This document shows positions 46,354 through 56,983 of a DNA stretch of 64,000 nucleotides, one piece after another. Each line of letters begins with the position of its first letter. The stretch's first letter is position 1. The translations under genes were made by a program, and so were the position numbers. The DNA is from Pictodentalium vernedei (lineage: Eukaryota; Mollusca; Scaphopoda; Dentaliida; Dentaliidae). The notes below the pieces were generated by a model. It did no database searches and was not told where the DNA came from. It worked only from the letters and a program-made list of their open reading frames with translations. The stretch is from NCBI GenBank assembly GCA_031216915.1, contig CM062292.1, positions 2,848,457-2,912,456 of the forward strand. Direction: 5' to 3'.

Positions 46354-48172
46354 CATGAGGCCCCACAGTGCCTGAGGGCGTTCACCTGACACTGACAGAG
46401 TCATATCATCGAAATATCAAGGGATTCTGCCTTGATGTTGTGGTTATCAACATTTTTTCAACATAAATTGTTTTCCCTACTTACCCCGTGTTCTTATGTT
46501 GGACCCCCATATTGGGTACTCAATAATGTTTCTGTTTATTTATTGGCATTTAAGGTCACTTTTAGCATCTAAGGCTACATCATGACTGCAGCATAAGTAT
46601 AATATCAGATTGGTCAATCGTTTATGCCTATTACTGCTCGCTTTACGGAGTTTTCAATGCAGGAATTGGTAACTGGATCCAATTTTATCAAAAAAGCAGA
46701 ACTTGAACAAACTTTCATTTCGCGCTCCCACAGGGAGCCCAAATATGAGCCCAGGAACTTGGCTTGAACAAACTTGAATCTCACCTCCATACTGTACACC
46801 CAGTATCGAGATTTTTTAAGAATATTCCTCAAATTGAACTAAGTTATAATTCAGGCTTCCACAGGGAGCCCAAAGATGAACTCATAGACTTGGCTTGAAC
46901 AAATTAAAATCACACCTCGCTAAGGATGTTGTATACCAAATATCAAACGATTCCGGCTACTGACTCTGAAAAAGATTTTTAAAAAAAATTCCTCATATAA
47001 AAGTAAGTTATAATTCGAGCTGCCCTGGGGAACCCAAATATGAACCCAGTGACTTGGCTTGAACAAACTTGAATCTCACCTCGCTAAGGATGATGTATAT
47101 CAAATGTCAAAATATTCTGACAAGCGGATCTGAAGAAGAAGATTTTAAAATAATAGCCATTATATCGTGCAGTTATGAAGCCAGGGACTTGGTTCGAACA
47201 AACTGGAATCCTACCCCCATAAGGATGCTGAATATCAAAATCAAAACATTCTGACTGGTAGATGTGAAGAAGATTTTAAAGAATATTCCAGAATATTGCT
47301 CACATTGCACTAATTTAAGTATTTGGGCACTCATAGAGAGCCCAAATATGGACCCAGGGATTTGATTTCAACTAACCTGTCAAACAATCTTTCAAAGATG
47401 TTATATGTGAAACATGAAAGCTTTTGGAACAGTGGTTTGGAAAAAAAAGATTCTTATTGTTTTTCCCATTACCCTTGAAAAAATGCTGACTCCGCACATT
47501 TTCAAAGTCCTGAAAAAGTACTTTATGACAAAACCCGATAGCAATTTTTTTTAATCATTCCTTTCTGTTAGTCCCAAAGAAGCCAACTGAAAATTCTCAG
47601 TGCCATGTAGTTTTGGAGATATGGGTGTTTTAATTTTTCTTCTATTTTTAGCTGCTGATATTCCCATTGGGCCGTGGGAAAATTGTTTTGGGCATAAATC
47701 AAGTACTTATGACCTAACAATATCTCATAATAAATTTTGATTAAAAATGGCCTCGTGGTTCAGAAAATAGAAAGTTGGGGCTGAGCAAAACTCTTTGCCC
47801 CTCCCAGAACAGAGGCAAATATTGCCCCTCGAACTTCCTTTGAAAAAACAAGAGTCTAAACCCCCAAAAGGAAGTTGCATACCAAATATCAAGTCTCTGC
47901 TTAGTGCTATTGCTGATTCATGAGAAGATGATTTTGTTTTAAATTTGAGCATTTTGGCCCCACCCTCCTCCTCAATATGAGCTGCAACGTAATTTGAAGA
48001 AAAATCAAAATGCCCCTATATATTTACTTCTTACATGAAATTTCATTAAAATGTGGTCAGTGGTTTGGGAGAAAAACACCCAAACACCACCTTCACGACG
48101 AAAGACAGACGACAGACAATGGACAAAAAGTGATCAGAAAAACTCACCCGGACTTTCATTCAGGTGAGCTAA
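46354..48172 (+). repeat. HINE-like element, same core family as 18147-20980
   Basis: Degraded 5' end (CATGAGGCCCCACAGTGCCT, CGTTCACCTGAC). Core units (GGGACTTGGCTTGAACAAAC, CTGAAGAAGAAGATTTTAAA, GGGAGCCCAAATATGA) surround a SINE 2-like piece at 46529. The 3' end is GACAGACGACAGACAATGGA and a hairpin at 48143-48168 (CTCACC / GGTGAG) ending GAGCTAA. Confidence 0.8.
46529..46715 (-). mobile_element. SINE family 2-like copy, old
   Basis: TTTATTTATTGGCATTTAAG, CATCTAAGGCTACATCATGA, CAATCGTTTATGCC and ATTGGTAACTGGATCC in family order, nested in the HINE-like element. Confidence 0.65.
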
Positions 48173-48590
48173 CAATAACAACAAAACCATTTCAAGAACA
48201 ATGAAGGGCTTTGAACAATCTTAGCATACATACAGAAGTTATACAAACACGTTGGATAAGGCAGTGGCGGATCGGTAAAGCATTAGGTGGATGATTTTCA
48301 TGAAGGTCGTGGATAATGGTAATCTAACATTTAGTAAGTATACAATGGTCGAAACGATCATTCAAGCTGATGGTGATTACAATTATTGTCAAAATTTGAA
48401 CAAATTGCAGGTTTGACTGCCACTTTCCGAGATAATTTCTTGATATCCAATCAATTTATAGTAGGAAATAGACATCATATGTAATTTTAGTTATACGTTG
48501 TGATAAAGTGTTAAGTTTTCATTTACTGTGCAAACTTCAATGTTTCGATCACAAAAACCCAAGGTAATATTGGTTAATCGCGTTTTTTTT
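48173..48590. other. no recognised feature
   Basis: Unique. Starts with the AACAACAAAACCATTT phrase also seen upstream of 46354, so the preceding element may be flanked by a short repeated context. Confidence 0.4.
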
Positions 48591-48720
48591 AGAGCACCCA
48601 TCATAGTTTCAGATATAGCATCTGTTGGATCAAGGCAAAGTTTTCAACGGATTTACAAATCCATCGAAACTTTTACCTCGATCCGACAAATGATTTATCT
48701 AAAACTGTGATGGGTGCTCT
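48591..48720. mobile_element. 130-bp foldback element
   Basis: Ends AGAGCACCCATCATAGTTT and AAACTGTGATGGGTGCTCT. The interior also pairs (GGATCAAGGCAAAGTTTT against AAACTTTTACCTCGATCC). Flanked by T8 on the left and A9 on the right, which also pair. Confidence 0.85.
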
Positions 48721-49373
48721 CCAAAAAAAAAAGTAACAATGGGCCACCATCAGAGTTCAGGGATTTTTCTGAGTGACGACAGGGGCCGAATATAGGCTCC
48801 ATTCCCAATGAGTCTTTGGCATTATTTATCCCAATTTCTAACATTAAATTCCCAAATGGCACCCAAGATCAACTTGGTCATAACATTTATGAACATTTAC
48901 TGCAAAATTAGGCATTTTTATGCTGATAAAGGCACTATCAAACCATAATTTAAAATAAAAAATACTGACATCTACATTTTTAATGTGCCTTAAGAGAAGA
49001 AATGTGCACTTTTCTAAACTCTACAGATTCAACAGAATTCCCAATTTGGTACAATAAGATGGTTATTTACCCAATTGCATGGCCCCCTGGCCCATTCCCA
49101 ATACACCTTGAAAAATCCCTGGAGTTTTGTTGAGTGAAACTTCACGCAATAGTTCTAAAATGAAAGCAATAAAAAACCTACACCTATAATTAACCCAAAA
49201 CGTTGATTTTCTACTATGAATTGCTTGGATATGAAGAAAGTAGCTCAGAAAGGGGCAAACAACATGGTAAATTGAACTAAATTTGCCGAGATTGAGGCTC
49301 TGGTGATAATCTAAATATTTTGACTACAAGTAGTCTTGTTGGCAATATCAGCATATGAGATGTTTTCTATCAA
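48721..49373. other. no recognised feature
   Basis: AT-rich unique sequence. Confidence 0.35.
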
Positions 49374-49376
49374 TAT

Positions 49377-49832
49377 ACACAGTAAAAACTAAAGTGTTAA
49401 AACTGACACTTTCAAGGTGTTAAACCCATTCTAACTCTTAGGGTTTGATTTTAACACTCAAAGTGCATTGCTTTAAGCACTTAGACATTACAATCGTCAG
49501 ACATCTGAAACTTGAATGGATGGCACTTCCCAAGTCTCTAGCATTTGTGGTTCTTCCAAAATCGTCCATAATTTGATTTGCGCTTGGTTGGTACATAATT
49601 AAAAGGACACAACGCAGATGACGCGGATCAGGCTCGAACGCTCGAGCCTGACCCGCGTCATCTGCGTTGTGTCCTTTTAAGTGTCGCGACATTACACTTG
49701 TCAAGTGGTATTATTGTAACACCTGTCAAGTTCTGGGATATCTACACTTGAACAAAGTGCTAGTTCAGCACTTAGTAAGTGTTAAATACAGCACTTCAAG
49801 TGTAGTTTTTAACACTTTAGTTTTTAGCGTGT
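49377..49832. mobile_element. 456-bp MITE with 78-bp palindrome
   Basis: Near-perfect terminal inverted repeats of about 28 bases (ACACAGTAAAAACTAAAGTG at the left; the right end reads CACTTTAGTTTTTAGCGTGT), bounded by TA-rich sequence. A palindrome at 49601-49678 has 37-base arms (AAAAGGACACAACGCAGATG and onward) around ACGC with one mismatch. No open frame belongs to it. Confidence 0.85.
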
Positions 49833-49839
49833 ATAATTA

Positions 49840-50800
49840 TTCAATTTTAAATCTGAACTATCACTTTTGGATGATCAATACCGTCACTAGATCCAGGAGG
49901 GGGTTATGTGTATGTTCACTTGCTAGAGGTCATGTTAAAGTTTTGTCAAAATTGGCTAATAAATGTAGGAGTAGATCACACAAAACTTTCTTGTGTAAAT
50001 CTGCATTAAATCTAAGTTCAAGAGGAGATAAATACTGTCATAATTGCTGCAGCTTGAAAATTGCAGAATACGCACATGTACACTTGCTAGTGGTCATGCT
50101 TGAGAAGTTTCGTCAAAATATGTTCATAAATGCAAGAGGAATTGTGCACACAGGCATTTCATACAGACATCTGCATTAAAGTTAAGTGTAGACAACTACT
50201 GAATATATGCATGACCACTTGCTAGTCATCGTGTGTAAAAAGTTTCATCAAAATCGATTCAGGAATGTGGAGTCACTCACACACACAAACAATTTATATA
50301 GAAATCTCTGTTTATTATTGATTTATTTATTGGTGTTTAAGGTCTCATATTTATGCACATTGACTTATCGTGCCCGCAACATGGAGATAAAGTGAAGTTT
50401 AGTCAATCGTTTATACCCATGTTGCCCATTTTAGAGGACTTCCACCCCAAGCATTGGTGATTGGGTCCTTTTTACCAGTACATGTAAAACAGAACTTGTT
50501 CACCTCAGTAAACAAGCTCTGCTTTTTACTTCCCGGGGTTCCCACGAGGGATAGAAATCTCTATTAAAAAATAAAAGCTCAAGGGGAGATAACATGGTTA
50601 GAATAATAAGAATCTGAAAATTTTAGAATATGCTCATGTTTACTTGCTAGCGGTCATGTTTGAAATTCTTTTTTATCAAATTCTATTCAAAATTGTAGGC
50701 GGAAATGTGCATACAAGATTTCCATGCGGATGGATGGACAGATATACAGGGCGATGACTACAATAGCCCCCACTTTTTCAAAGTATGGGTACAATTACTA
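49840..50800 (+). repeat. HINE-like family G with about 170-bp units
   Basis: Units with ATGTACACTTGCTAG(T/C)GGTCATG, GTTTCGTCAAAAT and TCTGCATTAAA recur from 49890 to 50700, interrupted by a family 2 SINE. The 3' end: GGATGGATGGACAGATATAC, then a hairpin at 50764-50791 (TAGCCCCCACTTT / AAAGTATGGGTA). Confidence 0.75.
50310..50550 (-). mobile_element. SINE family 2, complete
   Basis: Flanked by a perfect 12-bp duplication, ATAGAAATCTCT (50298-50309, 50551-50562). Tail TTATTGGTGTTTAAGGTCTC; head side CTTCCCGGGGTTCCCACGAG. Confidence 0.88.
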
Positions 50801-50940
50801 TGTACATAACTTTCACGAAAACTATGCGTTGAGTGCTTTACCGATCCAACATTACCCGGTTATCCAGCATCACAATATGAAAAGTTGACCACTTTTGTGA
50901 TTAGCTGGTTGAGAGCTAGATTATTTTTGGAAGACAGAAT

Positions 50941-51032
50941 TTGTTCATTAAAATTTGCTTTATTATAAATTATTGGAGAGTGCCTATAGGCACTCTCCAA
51001 TAATTTGTAATAAAGCAAATTTAATGAACAAA
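50941..51032. repeat. 92-bp near-perfect palindrome
   Basis: Arms of about 45 bases (TTGTTCATTAAAATTTGCTT on the left, AAGCAAATTTAATGAACAA on the right) meet at GAGTGCCTATAGGCACTC. One single-base indel separates the arms. Confidence 0.9.
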
Positions 51033-51944
51033 ACTTTATCAGCAGGTGACCGAATATGAAACTGGAGAAAAGAATATGAAGACTTTAGCCTGGTACCCTC
51101 ACTTTTCTTTAAAGTTATGATAGTGGCTTCTAGCACTCAGCCAGTTAAATCGTGATTCAGACATGTTACTACCATTATCTCTCTAGCACTGAGCAGTACT
51201 AACAAAGCAGCAAATATTTTAGGGATTTATCTCTCAGCATGAGTTTCAGGAAGCCAGTAACAGAGATGTGTATATAAGGCTGCATTTAGTCCACAGAAAC
51301 ATTACGTTAAAATTTTGTAAACTGCAGTCAGCCTCTGATATAAGTTATTGTGGTGGATCGACACTAACATGGTTTCATGTTTGTGGGCTGGATCTTGTTT
51401 TCAACTGAACAGTAAATATGAGACCATATCATTGTCAATCGACCCCTATAACGTTTTGACTACAACAGAGAAATCACAGAATAACAGCTCTCTTTAGCAG
51501 TATTCCATTATTTACAGAGAGTGCAATGCACTATAGTAAAGTGATCTTGGTCAGCGTATCACGTCAAGTTGACAAGGTCAGATCACCCGATCAAAGATTT
51601 GACTTTGTCAACAATACATGATTCGATGATCCAAATCACTTCACTGCAGAATAAAAGGTTTAATTTTTTTATATCTTTTTAGCATCCTATGCCAACACCA
51701 ACTCTACGAACAAGGCCAGTAAAGAACTAGGAACTATTCTTGTGCACCTTTTTTGCAGAATTCCCTGCGCATCGTTGGTGGCATCGTCGTTGGTGGTTAC
51801 TAGTAACATTTAAATGTCTGAATCACAACCACGCATCAGTTCTTACGAACATATCATAAACTGTTACAGTTCCATTGACAGTTTCAAAGTGTACCTACTG
51901 ACATAGGATTCTGAACTACATGTATATCAATACGGCTCGTTATT
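51033..51944. other. no recognised feature
   Basis: Unique mixed sequence. No supported open frame. Confidence 0.4.
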
Positions 51945-52060
51945 TATTTTATTCATCAGTGTTTGATGTCACTTTCAGCATCTATGGCTATATCATGATC
52001 AAATATCAAGTCAAGATTAACCATTCTTTTATATCCATACTGCCTAGAGCATTTGGTGAA
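51945..52060 (-). mobile_element. SINE family 2-like fragment, old
   Basis: CAGTGTTTGATGTCACTTTC, GCATCTATGGCTATATCATG and TTTTATATCCATACTGCC; the head part is lost. Confidence 0.55.
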
Positions 52061-52239
52061 ACGATGCCAAAAGAGCCGAAGTCTCGAGGGGCATCTTTTT
52101 ACCAAACTCGAGAGTGCAATAATCGCTTACCGATACTCATCAGAAGAACCTGAGCGGCTCTTTATTTATTGCACTATGCTTTTTTAGAAAATCTAGACCT
52201 TATTCAACTAGACCTGTCAGTAAGCAGCGCTTACACAAT

Positions 52240-52575
52240 ACCCCACCCTCATCCCCCAAACTAGAGGCCTGCCATCGGGGAAGTAATAATTTTAAATAAT
52301 GGTCCAAAATCGAAATTGACCCAGATATTGCATAGTCATGACAGGATGCAAAATATAAGTTTTCAGAAGTTTCAAGGTAAAATTTGGCAGAATAAATATG
52401 GAAAAAAAAATCAGAAATTCTCTAAAATCGTACTTGACCTACATATTCCGTAGTTATGACAGGATACCAAAACATAAATGATTCTGAATAGTCATTCAAA
52501 AGTTATTGGATGGAAACAGAAATTGAAACCGAAATTTTCAAAAATTTCAAACTCAAATTTTGCAGAATAAATAGG
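52240..52575. repeat. HINE-like family E core units
   Basis: Two units of about 150 bp close to those at 44809-45330 (AAATCGTACTTGACCTACAT, TAGTTATGACAGGATACC, AAAAGTTATTGGATGGAAAC). No 3' hairpin follows. Confidence 0.7.
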
Positions 52576-52876
52576 AAAAAAACAAGTGCAACTGCAAGGG
52601 TGGCTATGCCCCGCACCCCCTTTGCCAAGAACGTGCATATCCCAAATTCAATCATTGCTTATGCCCACACTCCAAATTTATCATCCAAGACAACTTGAAA
52701 TTGTTCTCGTCACATGGTGATAACAAAGAAGTTTTGTGAAGATCAGTACATAAATATTCCTGTACTCTGAGCCGTACAGTTCTGCACAACTAATATGTAC
52801 AAATATCGCTAAAAAGGTTCAAGTTTGTATAATTTGCATAATTGATGCACGAGAAAATGAAACAATACATATCGTA

Positions 52877-53193
52877 CAGTTAAAACTAGAAGTCCTGTCA
52901 CGAATAGTGCGCTTATTTAGGCTTAATTGCGCGGCGTTGGAATTGCGCGCAATTGCCATATCAAATGGCATCCAAAGCACGGCAGGTTCTCTTGGTTACT
53001 CATAGCAAACAAATGCAATGTTTCTGCCAATGGACCTCCGGGTTACCCGGAGGTCCATTGGCTGAAACATTGCTTGTGCACAGGCCATATGTACAGAATT
53101 TGATAGCTTTACTTAGGCCATAACGCGTACATTAACGCGCATATCAACGTGCTATTTGTGCGCATTTCATGACAGGACTTCTAGTTTTAACTG
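52877..53193. mobile_element. Tc1/mariner-type MITE, copy 2
   Basis: Same element as 43290-43603, about 95% identical by eye, flanked by TA (52875-52876, 53194-53195). The 35-base palindrome at 53027-53061 is unchanged. Confidence 0.92.
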
Positions 53194-53329
53194 TATCTTA
53201 TCACCATTAAAACATATCACCAATACAACAGGCCACCAACTGTGTCCATGGAACACTGATGCCACTGCTTTATGATAGACCGTTAGTGATTATAAACTTT
53301 GTTGCAGACTAATCTTAAATTAACAAAAA

Positions 53330-54186
53330 AAGTTTTAAAAAACTAAAGTTGTCGTCCGGAAACCAAATATTTGACGAGAGAGAGGCAATAAATCAGGCAA
53401 ACATTGTTCGGACCGACCCCATATTCGAACTTGGCCTGTATTTTGTTGTGATTAAACTACATACCAAGTTTGGAGCCAGTTTTAAAGCAAATACTCAAGC
53501 TATCATCCGGAAACCAAATATTTGATGCATTCTAAGTCAAACAGCAACAGGGGTCATAATTCAGGCAAACTAGAGGGGGGAGGGGGTATCCTTACCCCGC
53601 GGCTCACCAACGGGGGTGCAATGGAAAGGGTTAATTTTTTTTTTAAAACGCACTGGCAAAGATATCAATGTTATAGTAGCCACCATTGCAATATGCAGTG
53701 AGGTCAACCTCACTTGATAATTCTTTTTTTTTACCACAACCTGTACATAAAAGTAAAAAGCTGTACGCCAAAGTCCAAACCTGTACACAAAAGACCAAAA
53801 TTGAAGTAATTAAGCAGGAAAAGGGTTAAATGATACAAACCTAGCCCTAAGATGCATGTTTATATACAATAGAAAGCATGGCCATATGCTGCAAGGTAAA
53901 TCTCCACTTGGAAGAAAGGAAAAAAAAAAACATCAAAACCTGCACGCAAACATCAAAATAAGTCTAAAATTTGATTCAAAGGGTTAAAATTAAGACAAAA
54001 TACCCTGGAAAAGAGTTAAATGTTATAGTGAACCACCATAGCAATATGCTGAAACTAAAAAAAAATACAAAAAATAAAAAAAAGCCCAAAAATCAAAACC
54101 TGTACACAAAAGTTCAAAATGTTTGAGAGTGGATGCCGACGCGAGGGCTATGCCATAAGCTCACACAACTAACGTTGGTGAGCCAA
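53330..54186 (+). repeat. HINE-like family F, tandem units and 3' hairpin
   Basis: Units with CCCCATATTCGAACTTGGCC, CATACCAAGTTTGGAGCC and ATCATCCGGAAACCAAATAT recur. The end has GGATGCCGACGCGAGGGCTA and a hairpin at 54158-54183 (GCTCACACAAC / GTTGGTGAGC). Further units of the family occur at 54187-54330, 56390-56520 and 59630-59790. Confidence 0.7.
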
Positions 54187-54433
54187 AAATCATCGGACCA
54201 TCCCCACATTCGAACTTGACCATGTATTTTGTTGTCATTAAACCACATACCAAGTTTCGAGCCGATCGGAAAACAGATACTAAAGTTATCGTCCAGAAAC
54301 CACATTTCATAGGTACGGAAGGTCGGACGGACGTTATCGCATTTTGGTCCATGTTCTACCCACGTCTGTACTGCATACATAATCAGTACAATCATCTTAA
54401 GTCCAGATCTTGAGTCTGGAAAGCTAACTTTTG

Positions 54434-54840
54434 TGTAATTTATTTATTGGTGTTGAAGGTGGCATATTTATGCACAAGGACCACTACATGGAGATAAAGT
54501 GTAGTCAAACGTAACGGCCAAAACCGGCCAGCGTTATTCTCAAAAATCGGTAATTAATTTTCATTATTTTTTCATTTTTTGTCTCAAAAACATAGATTAT
54601 GACCCCTCGTTGGAACGAGCTCGCTGAGCTCGTTCCAACGAGGGGTCATAACCTATGTTTTTGAGACAAAAAATGAAAAAAATTAGTTATTCAAGAATTT
54701 CTTTTGCAAGTGTCGTCTGCTTTTCATGTTCACCATTTTAGAGACTTCCAGCCTAAGCATTGGTGACCAGGAAAACAGAACCTGTTCACTGTAGTACACA
54801 AGCACTCCTTCACTCCCCTGGGTCCCATGGGGAAGGTGTT
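54434..54840 (-). mobile_element. SINE family 2 copy split by a foldback MITE
   Basis: Tail side TTTATTTATTGGTGTTGAAG to about 54512, head side CACCATTTTAGAGACTTCCA to GGGTCCCATGGGGAAG from about 54731. The MITE lies between. Confidence 0.75.
54513..54730. mobile_element. foldback MITE (TTAA family), copy 5, ends trimmed
   Basis: Starts ACGTAACGGCCAAAACCGGC and ends GTGTCGTCTGCTTTTCATG; the outermost CCCTTTACC/GGTAAAGGG are missing from both sides. Centre GGAACGAGCTCGCTGAGCTC with fully paired CCTCGTTGG/CCAACGAGG. Confidence 0.85.
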
Positions 54841-55194
54841 GCCATAAATTAATAAATATATAGAATAATGCAAATGCAACATACATTCGATGCAATGTTT
54901 TTCACTTTTTCTAAGAGCCCAGCCAGAACTCGGAGCTTTTTTTTCAGTGTTTTTAGTGCCATAAGCACTGTTTGTGAACAGGTTCTTGGGGACAATTTGA
55001 ATGCGCCCGAATGATACCCCATTATACATCTCAGCTGGGTTTGACACACAGAAGATCAAACTCAAAAGTTGATATTTAAATGTTCTCTTTTACTAAGTTA
55101 CAATAAATGATACTGAGAGACCAGAAACGGTTAATTGTAAACGATTCATTCAGTTATAAAACCACAGTTAACCGTTATGTATATTGGCATGTTT
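54841..55194. other. no recognised feature
   Basis: Unique sequence. Minus-strand frames (54730-55065) partly overlap the SINE and are not supported. Confidence 0.35.
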
Positions 55195-55198
55195 TTAA

Positions 55199-55440
55199 CC
55201 ATTTACCCAATGCGGATAACAGACAACACTAACAAAATAAATTCTTGAATTTACTAAAACTTTTCACTTTTTGTCTTAAAAACATAGCTTGTGATCCCTC
55301 AGTGGAACGAGCTCAACGAGCACTTTCCAATGAGGGGTGAGGAGCTATGTTTTTGAGACAAAAAGTGAAAACATAATAAAATTTGAAGGGACTTTTGTAT
55401 ATAGCGCTGGCCAGTTTTGGCTGTTATGTTGGGTAAAGGG
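55199..55440. mobile_element. foldback MITE (TTAA family), copy 6
   Basis: Flanked by TTAA at 55195-55198 and 55441-55444. Ends CCATTTACCCAATGCGG and GTTGGGTAAAGGG. The central palindrome is damaged (GGAACGAGCTCAACGAGCAC). Confidence 0.88.
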
Positions 55441-55638
55441 TTAAAGACATAAAGCAAAGCATTGTTATAATTCATTAATTGTGGGAAAATAATTGATAGT
55501 AGTTTATAGTTTTCTTGCAGCTCTAACAGGTAAATCTAACACCTGAGTTCTGAAATCAAAATTCAAAAACGTACCACTGTCACACAAAATAGAATAGTTG
55601 CCACTTGTGACAACATGAAATTCAGAACTTGAATCGAT

Positions 55639-55976
55639 TTAATATGGGACATCATTGTCTCTGGCACTGTCATTACTAGTAATAGTGGCTTTGCCGGCAC
55701 TGCTACTGGCCGCAGTGCCAGTGGTGGGCTCTGGACGGTGCAATGTCAATGAGTCAAGAATTGTTGAATTTCGGTTTACATATTTCCACCTTGACACATT
55801 AACCGAGTGGAAGTCGATATGCTTATGCTTCAAATGTTTCAACAGAGAATCAGTATTGCTGAACTGCGAGTGGCAAACCCCTACAGGCCATGTGACAACG
55901 AAACCAGTTTCATGCATGTGCACAAACTTTAAATGTGCGATTAACTGCATGAAATTCAGACATCGGAAATCGCACC
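55639..55976 (-). pseudogene. C2H2 zinc-finger exon fragment, degenerate
   Basis: The minus-strand frame reads CDFRCLNFMQLIAHLKFVH and then VTWPVGVCHSQFSNTDSLLK followed by HLKHKH, so two fingers in C2H2 style (F-x5-L-x2-H-x3-4-H). In the second finger the first Cys position is Trp (TGG). In the first, the Cys pair is irregular and the sequence runs straight into the tail of a SINE, so the N-terminal side is cut off. The C-terminal 45 residues (Ser/Thr rich) carry no motif and end at a stop (55639). C2H2 fingers usually bind DNA; this copy could hold at most a weakened second finger. It is either a gene fragment or an exon of an unrecognised gene. Confidence 0.5.
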
Positions 55977-55977
55977 A

Positions 55978-56112
55978 ACATTTATTTATTTATTAGAGTT
56001 TAACGACACATTAACAGCCAGGGTCATATCATGTCGGTGACAGTTTTGCGGGTGGAGGAAGCCGGAGTACCCGGAGAGAACCACCGAGCAAAGACGTGCA
56101 GCTGACAACATA
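55978..56112 (-). mobile_element. SINE family 1 fragment
   Basis: TTTATTTATTTATTAGAGTT tail and GGTGGAGGAAGCCGGAGTAC, ACCGAGCAAAGACG body. The tRNA-like head is absent. Target duplication uncertain (ACAACAT-like words at both sides). Confidence 0.8.
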
Positions 56113-56983
56113 AAAACATATTTGTATATGGACAATCAATATAAACATATTTTCTCGCACCGACAGCATAAAAACATATCTGCATAAGGCCACACAAAAG
56201 CAAGTTTTATGTTCTCAGGCCCGAAGGAGCCCACTTGCTCATAACTTGAATGTTTTGAGATATTTACACTCAATAAAAGGCCGCTCGGCCACAGTGTCCC
56301 CCGAAACAGTGGCTTCATTTGGAATGGAGGGCTTTGTAGATAAAATTTCAAGGTCAAAAATGGGGTATAACTCTAGTAAAAATGACTGGACCTAACCCAT
56401 ATTCGAACTTGACCTGTATTTTTACCCCAGAAAGTCACATACCAAAATTTGTTCCAATCAAATAATCCTAACTGGAGTTATCATCCAGATACCCTGGGGG
56501 AATCTATGCATACAGACTCACAGACCGTGTGCTGTGCTGGGGTGGTCGCGGCTTCTGAAAACTCAGCTTGTTTGAAGTTTGAAAGATAGTAATTTATTTG
56601 ATATTCACGAAACATGAAAAGAAAAAAAAATTCCACTTAATTTACAATACATGTAGACCTACAGAAATGGTAGATTTCTTCTAAATCGAAATGGAAGATT
56701 TTTCTCCCAACAAAACAAATATTTATATTTTCAGAGAGTAAAGGACAAACATCTCTCGACAAGTTTCAGCTCATGGACCGTCGAAGGGAGCCTTATAACT
56801 CAAAAGCGGAAAATTCCACAGTGCCTCATTTGTTTGTTTTTTCAGAAATCGTAAAAATGGTTGGACTTTGTAGAAATTCACCATCTCGGTAAATAGCAAC
56901 GTAGAACACCAGTTCTGACCAGACAACTTTAAACTTTCACTTGGGGCAATTTCACGTGCACATCACTGGAACTGTAAATGAAT
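56113..56983. other. unique sequence with a HINE-like F unit
   Basis: 56340-56545 contains GGGGTATAACTCTAGTAAAA, CCATATTCGAACTTGACCTG and ATCATCCAGATACCC, a unit of family F. The ACATAAAAACATAT phrase recurs at about 56105 and 56167. The remainder is unremarkable. Confidence 0.5.

Noticed and set aside
49667-50179. 170-codon plus-strand open frame
   Set aside because: It starts inside a MITE and continues through HINE-like tandem units; the peptide has no domain and repeats with the DNA unit.
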